Assembly (NCBI RefSeq): GCF_000013385.1
Contig: NC_007760.1
Span: 62,001 to 126,000 of the forward strand
DNA: 64,000 nucleotides
Reading direction: 5' to 3'
Source: Anaeromyxobacter dehalogenans 2CP-C
Lineage (GTDB): Bacteria; Myxococcota; Myxococcia; Myxococcales; Anaeromyxobacteraceae
Position numbers and translations under genes: made by a program. The notes beneath the pieces were generated by a model. That model had not been told where the DNA came from. It was given only the letters and a program-made list of their open reading frames with translations, and did not search any database. Position 1 is the stretch's first letter; each line of letters starts with the position of its first letter. This document shows positions 28,564 to 35,817 of the stretch, piece after piece.

Positions 28564-29270
28564 GCCCTCGGCCGCGGATCGGGATCACGCTCGACGCCGA
28601 CGCCACGGGCCGGCGGTACGAGCTGCCGCGCGGCTACGTGGAGGCGGTGCTGGACGCGGGCGGCCTGCCCATCCTGCTGCCGCACGCGGTGGACGTGGCC
28701 GGCGCGTACCTGTCGCTGCTCGACGGGCTGGTGGTGAGCGGCGGCGACTTCGACCTGCCGCCGGAGCTGTACGGCGAGGCGCGGCGCCCGGGCTGCGGCC
28801 CGTCGCGCCCCGAGCGCACCCGCTTCGAGAAGGACCTGCTCGAGGCCGCGCTCGCGGCGCGCCTGCCGGTGCTGGGCGTGTGCGGCGGCATGCAGCTCCT
28901 CGACGTGGTGCGGGGCGGCACGCTCTGGCAGGACCTGCCCGGCGAGGCCGGCCTCCGCGGCCACGAGCAGCCCGCGCCGAAGGACGTCCCCTCCCACGAG
29001 GTGACCATCGCGCCCGGCACGCAGCTGGCCGCGCTCGCCGGGGCCGGTCCGCTCATGGTGAACTCGACGCACCACCAGGCGGTGCGCGAGCCGGGGCCGG
29101 GCGTGCTCGTCTCGGCCCGCGCGCCCGACGGCGTGGTGGAGGCCATCGAGCTCCCGGACCTGCCGTTCGCGCTGGGCGTGCAGTGGCACCCCGAGGCGAC
29201 GCGCGACGACCCGCGCCACGCCGCCATCTACCGGGGCCTCGTGGACGCGGCGCGGAGCCTGCGCCGGTGA
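28560..29270 (+). CDS. C26 class I glutamine amidotransferase-like hydrolase (PuuD-like)
   Basis: The 236-residue protein is a peptidase C26 hydrolase of the gamma-glutamyl-gamma-aminobutyrate hydrolase kind. The catalytic Cys is in LGVCGGMQLLDV (about 104) and the His and Glu in VQWHPEAT (about 202). The N-terminal strand RPRIGITLDADATGRRYELP and the VVSGGDFDLPP segment are family hallmarks. It overlaps thiE and thiD by four bases each, so its product is made with the thiamine enzymes. The true substrate is unknown: hydrolysis of gamma-glutamyl amides is the usual reaction, but a thiamine-linked substrate is possible. Confidence 0.88.
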   Translation: MSPRPRIGITLDADATGRRYELPRGYVEAVLDAGGLPILLPHAVDVAGAYLSLLDGLVVSGGDFDLPPELYGEARRPGCGPSRPERTRFEKDLLEAALAARLPVLGVCGGMQLLDVVRGGTLWQDLPGEAGLRGHEQPAPKDVPSHEVTIAPGTQLAALAGAGPLMVNSTHHQAVREPGPGVLVSARAPDGVVEAIELPDLPFALGVQWHPEATRDDPRHAAIYRGLVDAARSLRR

Positions 29271-30010
29271 TCCCGCGGGTGCTGGTGGTGGCCGGCCTCG
29301 ACCCGTCGGGCGGGGCGGGCCTCACCGCCGACCTCGAGGCGCTCGCCGCCGTCGGCGCGCGCGGCTGGGCCGTCGCGACCGCGCTCACCGCGCAGGGCCC
29401 GCGCGGCGCGCGCGGCGTCTCGCCGACCGCCGAGGCGTTCCTGCGGGCGCAGATCGACGCGCTGCTGGAGGGACGCGAGCGGCCGCGCGCGGTGAAGACC
29501 GGCATGCTCGGGACCGCCGGCCTGGCCCGGGCGCTGGCCGCGCGGCTCGGGGAGCCGCCGCTCGCGCGCGTGCCCGTGGTGGTCGATCCGGTGCTGGTCG
29601 CGTCCTCCGGCGCGCCGCTGCTCGACGCGGGCGGCGCGGCGCCCGGCGAGGCGCTCGCGGCGCTGCTCGCGCGGGCGCGGCTCGTCACGCCCAACCTGCC
29701 GGAGCTCGCGGCGCTCACCGGCGTCGAGGTCGCGGACGACGCCGCGGCCGTCCGCGCGGCGCGGATGCTCCCGGCGCGCGCGGTGCTGGTGAAGGGCGGG
29801 CACCGCGCCGGCGCGCCGGTGGACCTGCTGGTGGAGGGGCGGCGCGTGACGCGGTTCACCGGGCGGCGCAGGGCGGGGACGGCGCGCGGGACCGGGTGCC
29901 GGCTGGCGTCGGCGATCGCCGGGCTGCTCGCGGGCGGGGCGTCGCTGGAGGAGGCGGTGCGCGGGGGGAAGCGGGTCGTGGGGCGGTATCTGGATCTCGC
30001 CGCGCGGTGA
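29267..30010 (+). CDS. thiD: Hydroxymethylpyrimidine/phosphomethylpyrimidine kinase
   Basis: The 247-residue ribokinase-fold enzyme phosphorylates hydroxymethylpyrimidine twice to give the diphosphate used by ThiE. It shows VLVVAGLDPSGGAGLTADLE at the N-terminus, the AVKTGMLGT loop (about 78), VVVDPVLVASSGAPLLD (105), LVTPNLPELAALTGV (142) and the anion-hole/catalytic region GTARGTGCRLASAIAG, where the usual GTGC motif is kept. GTG 29267 overlaps the amidase stop (GTGA). The operon order is thiE, amidase, thiD. Confidence 0.92.
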   Translation: MIPRVLVVAGLDPSGGAGLTADLEALAAVGARGWAVATALTAQGPRGARGVSPTAEAFLRAQIDALLEGRERPRAVKTGMLGTAGLARALAARLGEPPLARVPVVVDPVLVASSGAPLLDAGGAAPGEALAALLARARLVTPNLPELAALTGVEVADDAAAVRAARMLPARAVLVKGGHRAGAPVDLLVEGRRVTRFTGRRRAGTARGTGCRLASAIAGLLAGGASLEEAVRGGKRVVGRYLDLAAR

Positions 30011-30070
30011 GGGGGCGGGGTTGCTGGCGGGGGGGTGGTGGGGGGGTGGTGGGGGATGGGCGGGCGGGGG
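30011..30070 (+). other. G-tract-rich stretch with G-quadruplex potential
   Basis: The 60 bases after the thiD stop contain at least eight runs of three to seven G on the plus strand, separated by one to six bases. This is far more than the four runs needed for a quadruplex in DNA or in the thiD 3' RNA. It opens the 451-bp spacer before the HUH gene. From 30104 to 30360 I see no gene, only GC-rich sequence and a small AACCAGTCGG-type triplication (30289-30314). Confidence 0.6.
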
Positions 30071-30076
30071 TCTCCG

Positions 30077-30103
30077 CTCGCGGTGAGCCTGTCGAACCGC
30101 GAG
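30077..30103 (+). repeat. REP-like element, class B
   Basis: CTCGCGGT (30077-30084) and ACCGCGAG (30096-30103) form an 8-bp stem around GAGCCTGTCGA. The reverse complement matches the element at 3487-3511. It directly follows the G-rich stretch and lies some 360 bp upstream of the HUH-protein gene. Confidence 0.7.
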
Positions 30104-30370
30104 CTGGGCGCGGGGGCGGGGCTCGGGCTTCGAGGGTGCGGGGGGCGGTCGGGGCGGGACCGTGTGGCCGGAACCGGGCCGGTGGGATCGGCTTGCGAGA
30201 GGCTCGAGGGTGGGGCGCGGGGCGCGGGGAGGATGCTCCGCGCGCGGTGAAGGTGTGGGACGGGCGAGCTGGACGCGGGGGGGGGAACCAGTCGGAACCG
30301 GTCGGAACCAGTCAAGACATCGCTGACAGGTGGCTGCACCGTCGGCGCTCCGGCCTCCGCGTCCAGAGAG

Positions 30371-30462
30371 ATATGTGCCCAATCACCCGGGGCGAGCGAA
30401 CGCTTGCGACCCACACGGACGGTGGATCGCGGTCTCACGTCCAGTTAATATCTGCCCAATCA
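30371..30462 (+). repeat. Two 15-bp direct repeats upstream of the HUH gene
   Basis: ATATGTGCCCAATCA (30371-30385) and ATATCTGCCCAATCA (30448-30462) differ at one base and are 62 bp apart. They are AT-rich islands in a very GC-rich region. The second copy ends on the first base of the start codon, a position fit for autoregulation or for a strand-specific recognition site. Confidence 0.65.
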
Positions 30463-31172
30463 TGATGCGCGGCGCTCGTCAGCTCCGGTTCCGGCTCTCC
30501 CCTCCTCGCAGCCACGGCGGCCGTCGGCCCGGCGCGGGGCGCAAGCCCTCGGGCGCGCGGGCGGGGGTCTCGCACCACGGGCGGCCTTCGGTCACCGCCT
30601 CTTCGCCGGTGCACGTCACCTTGCGTGTGCTCCCGCACGTCTGGAACCTGCGGAGCCAGCGCGCGCTCCGGGTCGTCGAGGCGGCGTTCGAGGCCGCCAC
30701 GGCGGCTCGCAGCACCTTCCGCGTGGTCCACTTCGCGCTCGAGGGGAACCACCTCCACCTCATCGCGGAGGCGGACGGGTCGCGGGCGCTCTCCTCGGGG
30801 ATGCAGGGGCTGTGCATCCGGCTCGCGAAGGGGCTCAACCGCATGATGGGGCGGCGCGGCAAGGTCTTCGCGGACCGCTACCACGCGCGCGTGCTGGGCA
30901 CGCCCACCGAGGTCCGCACCGCGCTCGCCTACGTGCTGCTCAACCACCGGAGCCACCTCGCGCGCATGGGAAAGCCTCTCGGGCGCGGGGGCGTGGACCG
31001 GTTCTCCTCCGGCGGCTGGTTCGACGGGTGGCGCGGCGGTGGGGCTGGGGCTGCGGTGCGGGAGGCTGCGCGGAGCATCACGGCGGCGCCGCGCTCCTGG
31101 CTGCTCTCCACGGGGTGGAGGCGCCGGGGGCTGCTCTCGTGCGACGAGGTTCCGCGGGCGCTCGGGGGGTGA
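30462..31172 (+). CDS. IS200/REP-associated HUH (Y1) transposase-like protein, probably inactive or divergent
   Basis: The 236-residue protein starts with a basic leader containing HGGRRPGAGRKPSG (18-31), then a Y1-type fold: VHVTLRVLPHVW (50-61), the metal-binding HLH motif in GNHLHLIAEA (His97, His99), and a helix MQGLCIRLAKGLNRMMGRRG (114-133) followed by VFADRYHARVL. In REP-associated transposases this helix carries the nucleophilic tyrosine (YxxYFN-like); here those positions are Leu and Gly. The only nearby Tyr is Tyr140 in DRYH. The gene stands alone, without clear element ends, so it looks domesticated. ATG 30462 is followed by a second ATG. Confidence 0.75.
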   Translation: MMRGARQLRFRLSPPRSHGGRRPGAGRKPSGARAGVSHHGRPSVTASSPVHVTLRVLPHVWNLRSQRALRVVEAAFEAATAARSTFRVVHFALEGNHLHLIAEADGSRALSSGMQGLCIRLAKGLNRMMGRRGKVFADRYHARVLGTPTEVRTALAYVLLNHRSHLARMGKPLGRGGVDRFSSGGWFDGWRGGGAGAAVREAARSITAAPRSWLLSTGWRRRGLLSCDEVPRALGG

Positions 31173-31194
31173 CGGGCCGGGCCGCGCGCCACGC

Positions 31195-32616
31195 CTACTG
31201 CTGCGGTCGGCGGTCCATCTCGGCGAAGTACGTCGTCGTCTTGAAGAACACCAGGTCGATGGTGCAGGTGGGGCCCTGGCGCTGCTTCGCCACGATGAGC
31301 TGCACGGGGAGGGTGTCGCCGGCGGCGGTGCCCTGCTGGACGTCCTTGTTGTCCTCCTCGGCACGGTGCAGGAACATCACGATGTCGGCGTCCTGCTCGA
31401 TGGCGCCGGACTCGCGGAGGTCGGAGAGCATGGGGGGCTCGCCCTTGCGCTTCTCCACGCTGCGGTTGAGCTGCGAGAGCGCCACGATGGGGCACTCGAG
31501 CTCCTTCGCGAGCGACTTCAGCGAGCGGCTGATGGTGGCGATCTCCTGCTCGCGCGACTGGTTGGAGCGGTCGCTGGGCGCGTGCATGAGCTGCAGGTAG
31601 TCGATCATCACGAGATCGAGCCCGCCGTTCTCGCGCTTCAGCTTGCGGCACTTCGAGCGCAGCTCCACGGGGGTGAGCACGAAGTTGTCGTCGAGCCACA
31701 GGTTGGCGGCGCCGATGCGGTCGGCCTGGGTGGCGAGCTTGTCCCAGTCGTGCCGGGAGAGCTGGCCCTGCGAGAGCTTGCGCCAGTCGAGCTTGCCCTC
31801 GGACGCGAGCATGCGGAGCGCGAGCTGGTCGGACGGCATCTCCAGCGAGAAGAACGCGACCTTGCGCTGGGCCTTGGTGGCGGCGTGGGTGGCGATGTTG
31901 AGCGCGAACGCGGTCTTGCCGACCGACGGGCGGGCGGCGAGCACGGTGAGCGTCCCGGGCTGCAGGCCGAGCGTGTTCCGGTCGAGCGTCTGGATGCCGG
32001 TGGGCACGCCGGTGATGGGCGACAGGCCGGCCTGGACCCGCTTCTGCACGGCCTCGAGGTTCTCGAGCGCCCGCAGCACCGGCTCGGAGATCTTCTTCAG
32101 CGTGTCTACGTTGCTGCCCTGCGCGGCGCCGAACACCTCCTGCTGCGCGGCGTCCAGGAAGTGCTGGACGTTCGCCCCGGCCTCGTAGCCGCGCTCCACC
32201 AGCCGCTGCGCGGTGAGCATCATCACCCGCAGCCGGGCGAGATCCTGCACGGTGCGCGCGTAGTGGCCGACGTTGGACGCGGTGCCGATGGCGCGCGCCA
32301 GCGTGAGCGGGAGCTCCTGCGGGACCGCGGAGCCGAGCAGCCCCTTCGCGTCGAGCCGCTGCTGGACCAGGATGGGATCGAGCGTCTTCGACTCGCGGGC
32401 CAGCTCCTCGCACGCGCCGTACACGTGCTGGTGCGCGAGCAGGTAGAAGTCGCCGGCCCGCAGCAGCGCGGCCACCTGGTCGAAGGCGGTCTCCTCCACC
32501 AGGATCGCGCCCAGCACCGCCTGCTCGGCCTCGAGGCTGTGGGGGAGATCGCGCGCGGAGCGCAGGGGGGAGACGCCGGCTTCGGCGACGCGGCGGGCAG
32601 GATCCGATTCGGCCAT
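31195..32616 (-). CDS. dnaB: Replicative DNA helicase DnaB
   Basis: The 473-residue helicase unwinds DNA ahead of the replication fork as a hexamer. The N-terminal domain begins LPHSLEAEQAVLGAILVEET (about 25) and the RecA-like domain has Walker A in ARPSVGKTAFALN (about 226), the Walker B/H3 region VMIDYLQLM (about 334) and GAIEQDADIVMFLHR (about 405). No intein or insertion is present. The frame is open further upstream, but the homology starts after ATG 32616, ten bases behind TAGGCT, so the longer form is rejected. The upstream spacer carries phased DnaA-box-like repeats. Confidence 0.95.
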   Translation of the reverse strand: MAESDPARRVAEAGVSPLRSARDLPHSLEAEQAVLGAILVEETAFDQVAALLRAGDFYLLAHQHVYGACEELARESKTLDPILVQQRLDAKGLLGSAVPQELPLTLARAIGTASNVGHYARTVQDLARLRVMMLTAQRLVERGYEAGANVQHFLDAAQQEVFGAAQGSNVDTLKKISEPVLRALENLEAVQKRVQAGLSPITGVPTGIQTLDRNTLGLQPGTLTVLAARPSVGKTAFALNIATHAATKAQRKVAFFSLEMPSDQLALRMLASEGKLDWRKLSQGQLSRHDWDKLATQADRIGAANLWLDDNFVLTPVELRSKCRKLKRENGGLDLVMIDYLQLMHAPSDRSNQSREQEIATISRSLKSLAKELECPIVALSQLNRSVEKRKGEPPMLSDLRESGAIEQDADIVMFLHRAEEDNKDVQQGTAAGDTLPVQLIVAKQRQGPTCTIDLVFFKTTTYFAEMDRRPQQ

Positions 32617-32666
32617 CGAGCGGCGCAGCCTACCAGCCGACTGTGACCCGATCATTGTCGATGTTC

Positions 32667-32742
32667 GGTGGATAACCCCCGAAAACGCATGGAAAGACGC
32701 GGTGGAAAGGCTGTGGAAGGCCTGTGGATGGGCGGTGGACGG
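32667..32742 (+). repeat. DnaA-box-like site and four phased 11-bp repeats upstream of dnaB
   Basis: GGTGGATAA (32667-32675) matches the DnaA box TGTGGATAA at eight of nine bases. Four units begin at 32701, 32712, 32723 and 32734, exactly 11 bp apart: GGTGGAAAGGC, TGTGGAAGGCC, TGTGGATGGGC, GGTGGACGGGC. All keep kGTGGA and lie on one face of the helix. The rest of the 217-bp spacer shows no gene. Confidence 0.6.
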
Positions 32743-32833
32743 GCGGCACCGCCCCGCCGGTGTGCCCAGGGCGGGGCAGGTGGGAGTCGCCTCCGGCGCG
32801 CCCCCGTCCCGCGGCCGCGGTACAACCACCCCC

Positions 32834-33667
32834 ATGCGATCCCTCCGGCTCCTCGCCCTCACCTCGATCGTGGCGCTCTCCGGCTGCGCCGCGCTCAACC
32901 AGCTCGCCGCCTCGGCCTTCGAGAAGCCGAAGCTCACCTTCCGCTCCGCCACCCTGCAGTCGCTCGACCTCGAGGGCGCCACGCTGGGCTTCCAGTTCGA
33001 CCTCGAGAACCCGAACGGCTTCGGCCTCACGCTGGCGCGCCTGGGCTACGGCGTCGAGGTGGAGGGGACGCGCATCGCCGCCGGCGACATGCCGGGCGGC
33101 CTCAAGATCCCGGCGGCCGGGAAGGCGCCGGTCACGTTCCCGGTGCGGGTGCGCTTCAAGGACGTGCCGGGGATCGTGTCGCTGCTCGGCCGGCAGCAGG
33201 ACTCCATCCGCTACAAGCTGGGCGGCACGGTCGGGGTCTCGACGCCGGTGGGCGTGGTGGACCTGCCCATCTCCCACGAGGACAGCCTGAAGCTGCCGCG
33301 CCTCCCGGGCTTCACGCTGGAGGGGCTGTCGGTCCGCTCGGTGTCGCTCTCCGACCTCGCGCTCGACGTGAAGCTGCGGGTGAAGAACCCGAACGCGTTC
33401 GCCATCCCCTCGGGCACGCTCGACTCGGCGGTCTCGCTGGCGGGCAGCCAGGTGGGCCGGATCGACGGGCGCGCCCTGGCGGCGGTCCCCGCGCAGGGCA
33501 GCACGGTCCTCACGATCCCACTCAAGGTGGATCTCGTCCGCGCCGGCCGGGCCGCCAGCGAGCTGATGCGCGGCGCGCCGGTGGACGTCGGGATGCGCGG
33601 CACCGCCGACCTGGGCGGCCTGCCGGTGCCGCTCGACGTGGGCGGGCGCGTCCCGGTCGCGCGGTGA
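32834..33667 (+). CDS. LEA14/WHy-domain lipoprotein
   Basis: The 277-residue protein is a predicted lipoprotein (lipobox ALSGC, Cys18). It contains two copies of the WHy domain of LEA type 2 proteins: the first around LGFQFDLENPNGFGLTLARL (about 53-155), the second around LDVKLRVKNPNAFAIPSGTL (about 178-275), each with the typical N-P-N turn. These beta-sandwich domains are found in desiccation and stress proteins and in envelope lipoproteins of deltaproteobacteria, and no reaction is known. The start is eight bases after TACAAC. A strong hairpin follows the gene. Confidence 0.87.
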   Translation: MRSLRLLALTSIVALSGCAALNQLAASAFEKPKLTFRSATLQSLDLEGATLGFQFDLENPNGFGLTLARLGYGVEVEGTRIAAGDMPGGLKIPAAGKAPVTFPVRVRFKDVPGIVSLLGRQQDSIRYKLGGTVGVSTPVGVVDLPISHEDSLKLPRLPGFTLEGLSVRSVSLSDLALDVKLRVKNPNAFAIPSGTLDSAVSLAGSQVGRIDGRALAAVPAQGSTVLTIPLKVDLVRAGRAASELMRGAPVDVGMRGTADLGGLPVPLDVGGRVPVAR

Positions 33668-33679
33668 AACGAAAGGAGA

Positions 33680-33708
33680 CGCCCGGCGGGGAGACCGTCC
33701 GCCGGGCG
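33680..33708 (+). terminator. Strong hairpin after the LEA lipoprotein gene
   Basis: CGCCCGGCGG (33680-33689) pairs perfectly with CCGCCGGGCG (33699-33708), loop nine bases, and short GAG/CTC extensions flank it. It starts 12 bases after the stop codon. No T-run follows, so termination would be Rho-assisted or depend on stem strength. The rest of 33709-33875 holds nothing I can identify. Confidence 0.6.
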
Positions 33709-33875
33709 CCTCGAGGCCGGCATGGGAGGGGAGGAGCCGGCCTCCCTTCACCCTGATGCTCCGCGGGCGTGCCAGCAAGCCCCCGCCCGAACGTTCCGCG
33801 TGCGGGTGCGGTGGCCCGCCACGGGAGCACCCCGGCGCCGGCCGCGCCCGGGCGGCGGGCGCCGAGCGGGCGGGC

Positions 33876-35795
33876 TCAGCGCACGGTGAAGGCCACCTCG
33901 GCGCCGGCGGCGAAGCTGAAGAACTCGCCCGAGATGCCCGCGCCGGTGACGTTCTTCACCAGCGCGACGTCCTGGCCGGCCGCCGCGTAGGGCCCGCACA
34001 GCGCCATCACCGAGGCGGTGTACGCGTCGGGCGCGAGCGGCTCGCCGGTGGCGAGCGAGCGGACGTCGAACGCGCGATCGCTGCCCCAGTAGAAGTCGCC
34101 GTCCCAGGGCTCGGCGCTGGCGGTGACCGCGGCCCAGTACAGCGGCGCGTAGTCGGGATCGGCGGTGCCGGCCTCGATCGCGCCGTCGCCCCAGGCGGCG
34201 CGGAGCCCGGCGGCGTCCACGGTGGCGCCCTCGGGCGGCGACGTGAAGGCCGGCTCGCCCACGAGGTAGGTGAACCCCGTGCCGTCCACCGCGCCGTCGC
34301 CGTTCGCGTCCACCGCGATGGTGTAGCGACGGCCCGGCTGCGCGGCGAAGGAGGCGGCGTACACGCCGGTCTGCGCGGCCGCCAGCGCGAGCGCGTGCGC
34401 GCCGTCCGGGCCGGTCACGGTGATCACGGCGCCGTCGGTCGGCTGCGGATCGACGAGCTCGCCGTCGGGCCCGGGCAGCCCCTCGCTCACCAGCGCCGCG
34501 GCGCCGCTCGCGTCCACCCAGGCGACGACCTCGTAGGTGACCTTGCTCAGCAGGCCCACCCGCACCACGAGCGGATCGGCGGGCGTGCCCACGCCGGCGG
34601 CGGCGGCCTGCATCTCGCCGGCCGCGCCGGCCAGCGAGGCGCCCCCGGAGCAGGAGCGCGCCACCAGCCCGGTGAGCGGCAGGTCGTCCACCTTGCCGAA
34701 CTCGATGTACTTCGCGCCGGGCATGCCGGTGAGCGAGCCGTCGAGGTCGAAGCCGGTCTGGTAGGCGACCACGCTCGACGTGCCGTCGCGGAGCGCCACC
34801 ACCTGGAAGCTCCCGTTCGCGTCGGTGTACGCGGTCGTCCCGGGGAACGCCTCGACGCGCGCGTTGGGGAGCGGTCGCCCGTCCACCGCCGACACCACGC
34901 GCCCGTACAGATCGGCGCACTCGTCCCCCTCCGGCGCGGCGCCGTACCAGGAGAAGTGGCGGATGGAGGCGCGCAGCACCGGCGTCTCGCCGTCCACCGT
35001 GGAGACCGCCACGGTGCCCTCCACGAAGTCCTCCCAGGCGCCGGTGACCGGATCGTACGAGTAGCAGTGGATCACCGTGCCCACCGGGTAGCGGGGGCGG
35101 AGGGCCGGCGGGATGGGCAGCTCGACCACCGCGCTCGCCGACGGCTTCAGGTTCACCCGGCGGCCGGACGGCTCGTAGATGCTGAACTCGGCGAACGTGA
35201 CGGGCGCGAGCACCGTGCCGCCGGCGCTCCCCGCGACCAGCTCGCCGGGGAGCACCGCGGTCTCCTTGCTGGGATCGACGGGCGTGATGGTCACCTCGAG
35301 CTCGGTGGCCTCGGTGTCCAGGCCGCCGGCCGGGAGGATCACCGCGTACGGGCCGGCCTCGGTCACCTCGGAGAACGTCCGGGCGGTGGACGGGTCGTAG
35401 GGCTGCCGCGCCCCCTCGCGCTTCAGCGTGGCGAGCACCGCCTCCGCGCGGTCGCCGGAGCGCGCGCCGGCGTAGCTCGGCGCGTAGCCGGGCTTCGTGA
35501 AGGTGAGCCGCACGTCGCCGGCGGCGAGGCCGGCGAGGGTGAACTCGCCCGCCGCGTCGGTGACGGCGGTGCGGCCGCCGGCGGCGACGGTCACGCCCGC
35601 GAGGCGCGCGCCGGTGGCGGCGTCGGTGACCGCGCCGAGGAGGGTGTTGCCGCCGCCGGGCGGCGGGGGTGGGGGCGGGTTCGCGCCGCCGCCGCCTCCA
35701 CCGCCGCCGCAGGCCGCGAGCGCGGCCGCAAGGAGAAGGGCGGGAAGGGCGGGCGCGGCGCGCGCGCCGGCCCGGGACGTCGAGGTCGGGTGCAT
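33876..35795 (-). CDS. Carboxypeptidase-regulatory-like repeat lipoprotein
   Basis: The 639-residue lipoprotein (lipobox LAAC, Cys29) continues with eight Gly and seven Pro residues, a flexible stalk from the membrane. It has at least two CarboxypepD_reg-like beta domains: NTLLGAVTDAATGARLAGVT (about 50-120) and DLYGRVVSAVDGRPLPNARV (about 293-370), each with TDAxGxF-like loops. Between them is a region with SIYEPSGRRVNLKPSAS. The end contains a calcium-type loop, AVDANGDGAVDGTGF. It is probably a surface-exposed binding or structural protein. SD AGGAG precedes the ATG. It lies 22 bp downstream of the propeller gene on the same strand. Confidence 0.8.
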   Translation of the reverse strand: MHPTSTSRAGARAAPALPALLLAAALAACGGGGGGGGANPPPPPPPGGGNTLLGAVTDAATGARLAGVTVAAGGRTAVTDAAGEFTLAGLAAGDVRLTFTKPGYAPSYAGARSGDRAEAVLATLKREGARQPYDPSTARTFSEVTEAGPYAVILPAGGLDTEATELEVTITPVDPSKETAVLPGELVAGSAGGTVLAPVTFAEFSIYEPSGRRVNLKPSASAVVELPIPPALRPRYPVGTVIHCYSYDPVTGAWEDFVEGTVAVSTVDGETPVLRASIRHFSWYGAAPEGDECADLYGRVVSAVDGRPLPNARVEAFPGTTAYTDANGSFQVVALRDGTSSVVAYQTGFDLDGSLTGMPGAKYIEFGKVDDLPLTGLVARSCSGGASLAGAAGEMQAAAAGVGTPADPLVVRVGLLSKVTYEVVAWVDASGAAALVSEGLPGPDGELVDPQPTDGAVITVTGPDGAHALALAAAQTGVYAASFAAQPGRRYTIAVDANGDGAVDGTGFTYLVGEPAFTSPPEGATVDAAGLRAAWGDGAIEAGTADPDYAPLYWAAVTASAEPWDGDFYWGSDRAFDVRSLATGEPLAPDAYTASVMALCGPYAAAGQDVALVKNVTGAGISGEFFSFAAGAEVAFTVR

Positions 35796-35817
35796 CGGGA
35801 CTCCTGTGGGATCGGGT

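Noticed and set aside
30462-31172. Complete insertion sequence around the HUH gene
   Set aside because: No paired subterminal hairpins or target duplication could be identified at either side.
32617-32833. Replication origin next to dnaB
   Set aside because: There is no AT-rich unwinding element, and dnaA, dnaN or gidA are not adjacent. The phased repeats are reported only as possible DnaA sites.
32617-33030. N-terminal extension of DnaB by 138 residues
   Set aside because: The extension has no homology, runs antisense to the LEA lipoprotein gene, and the family N-terminus begins after ATG 32616.
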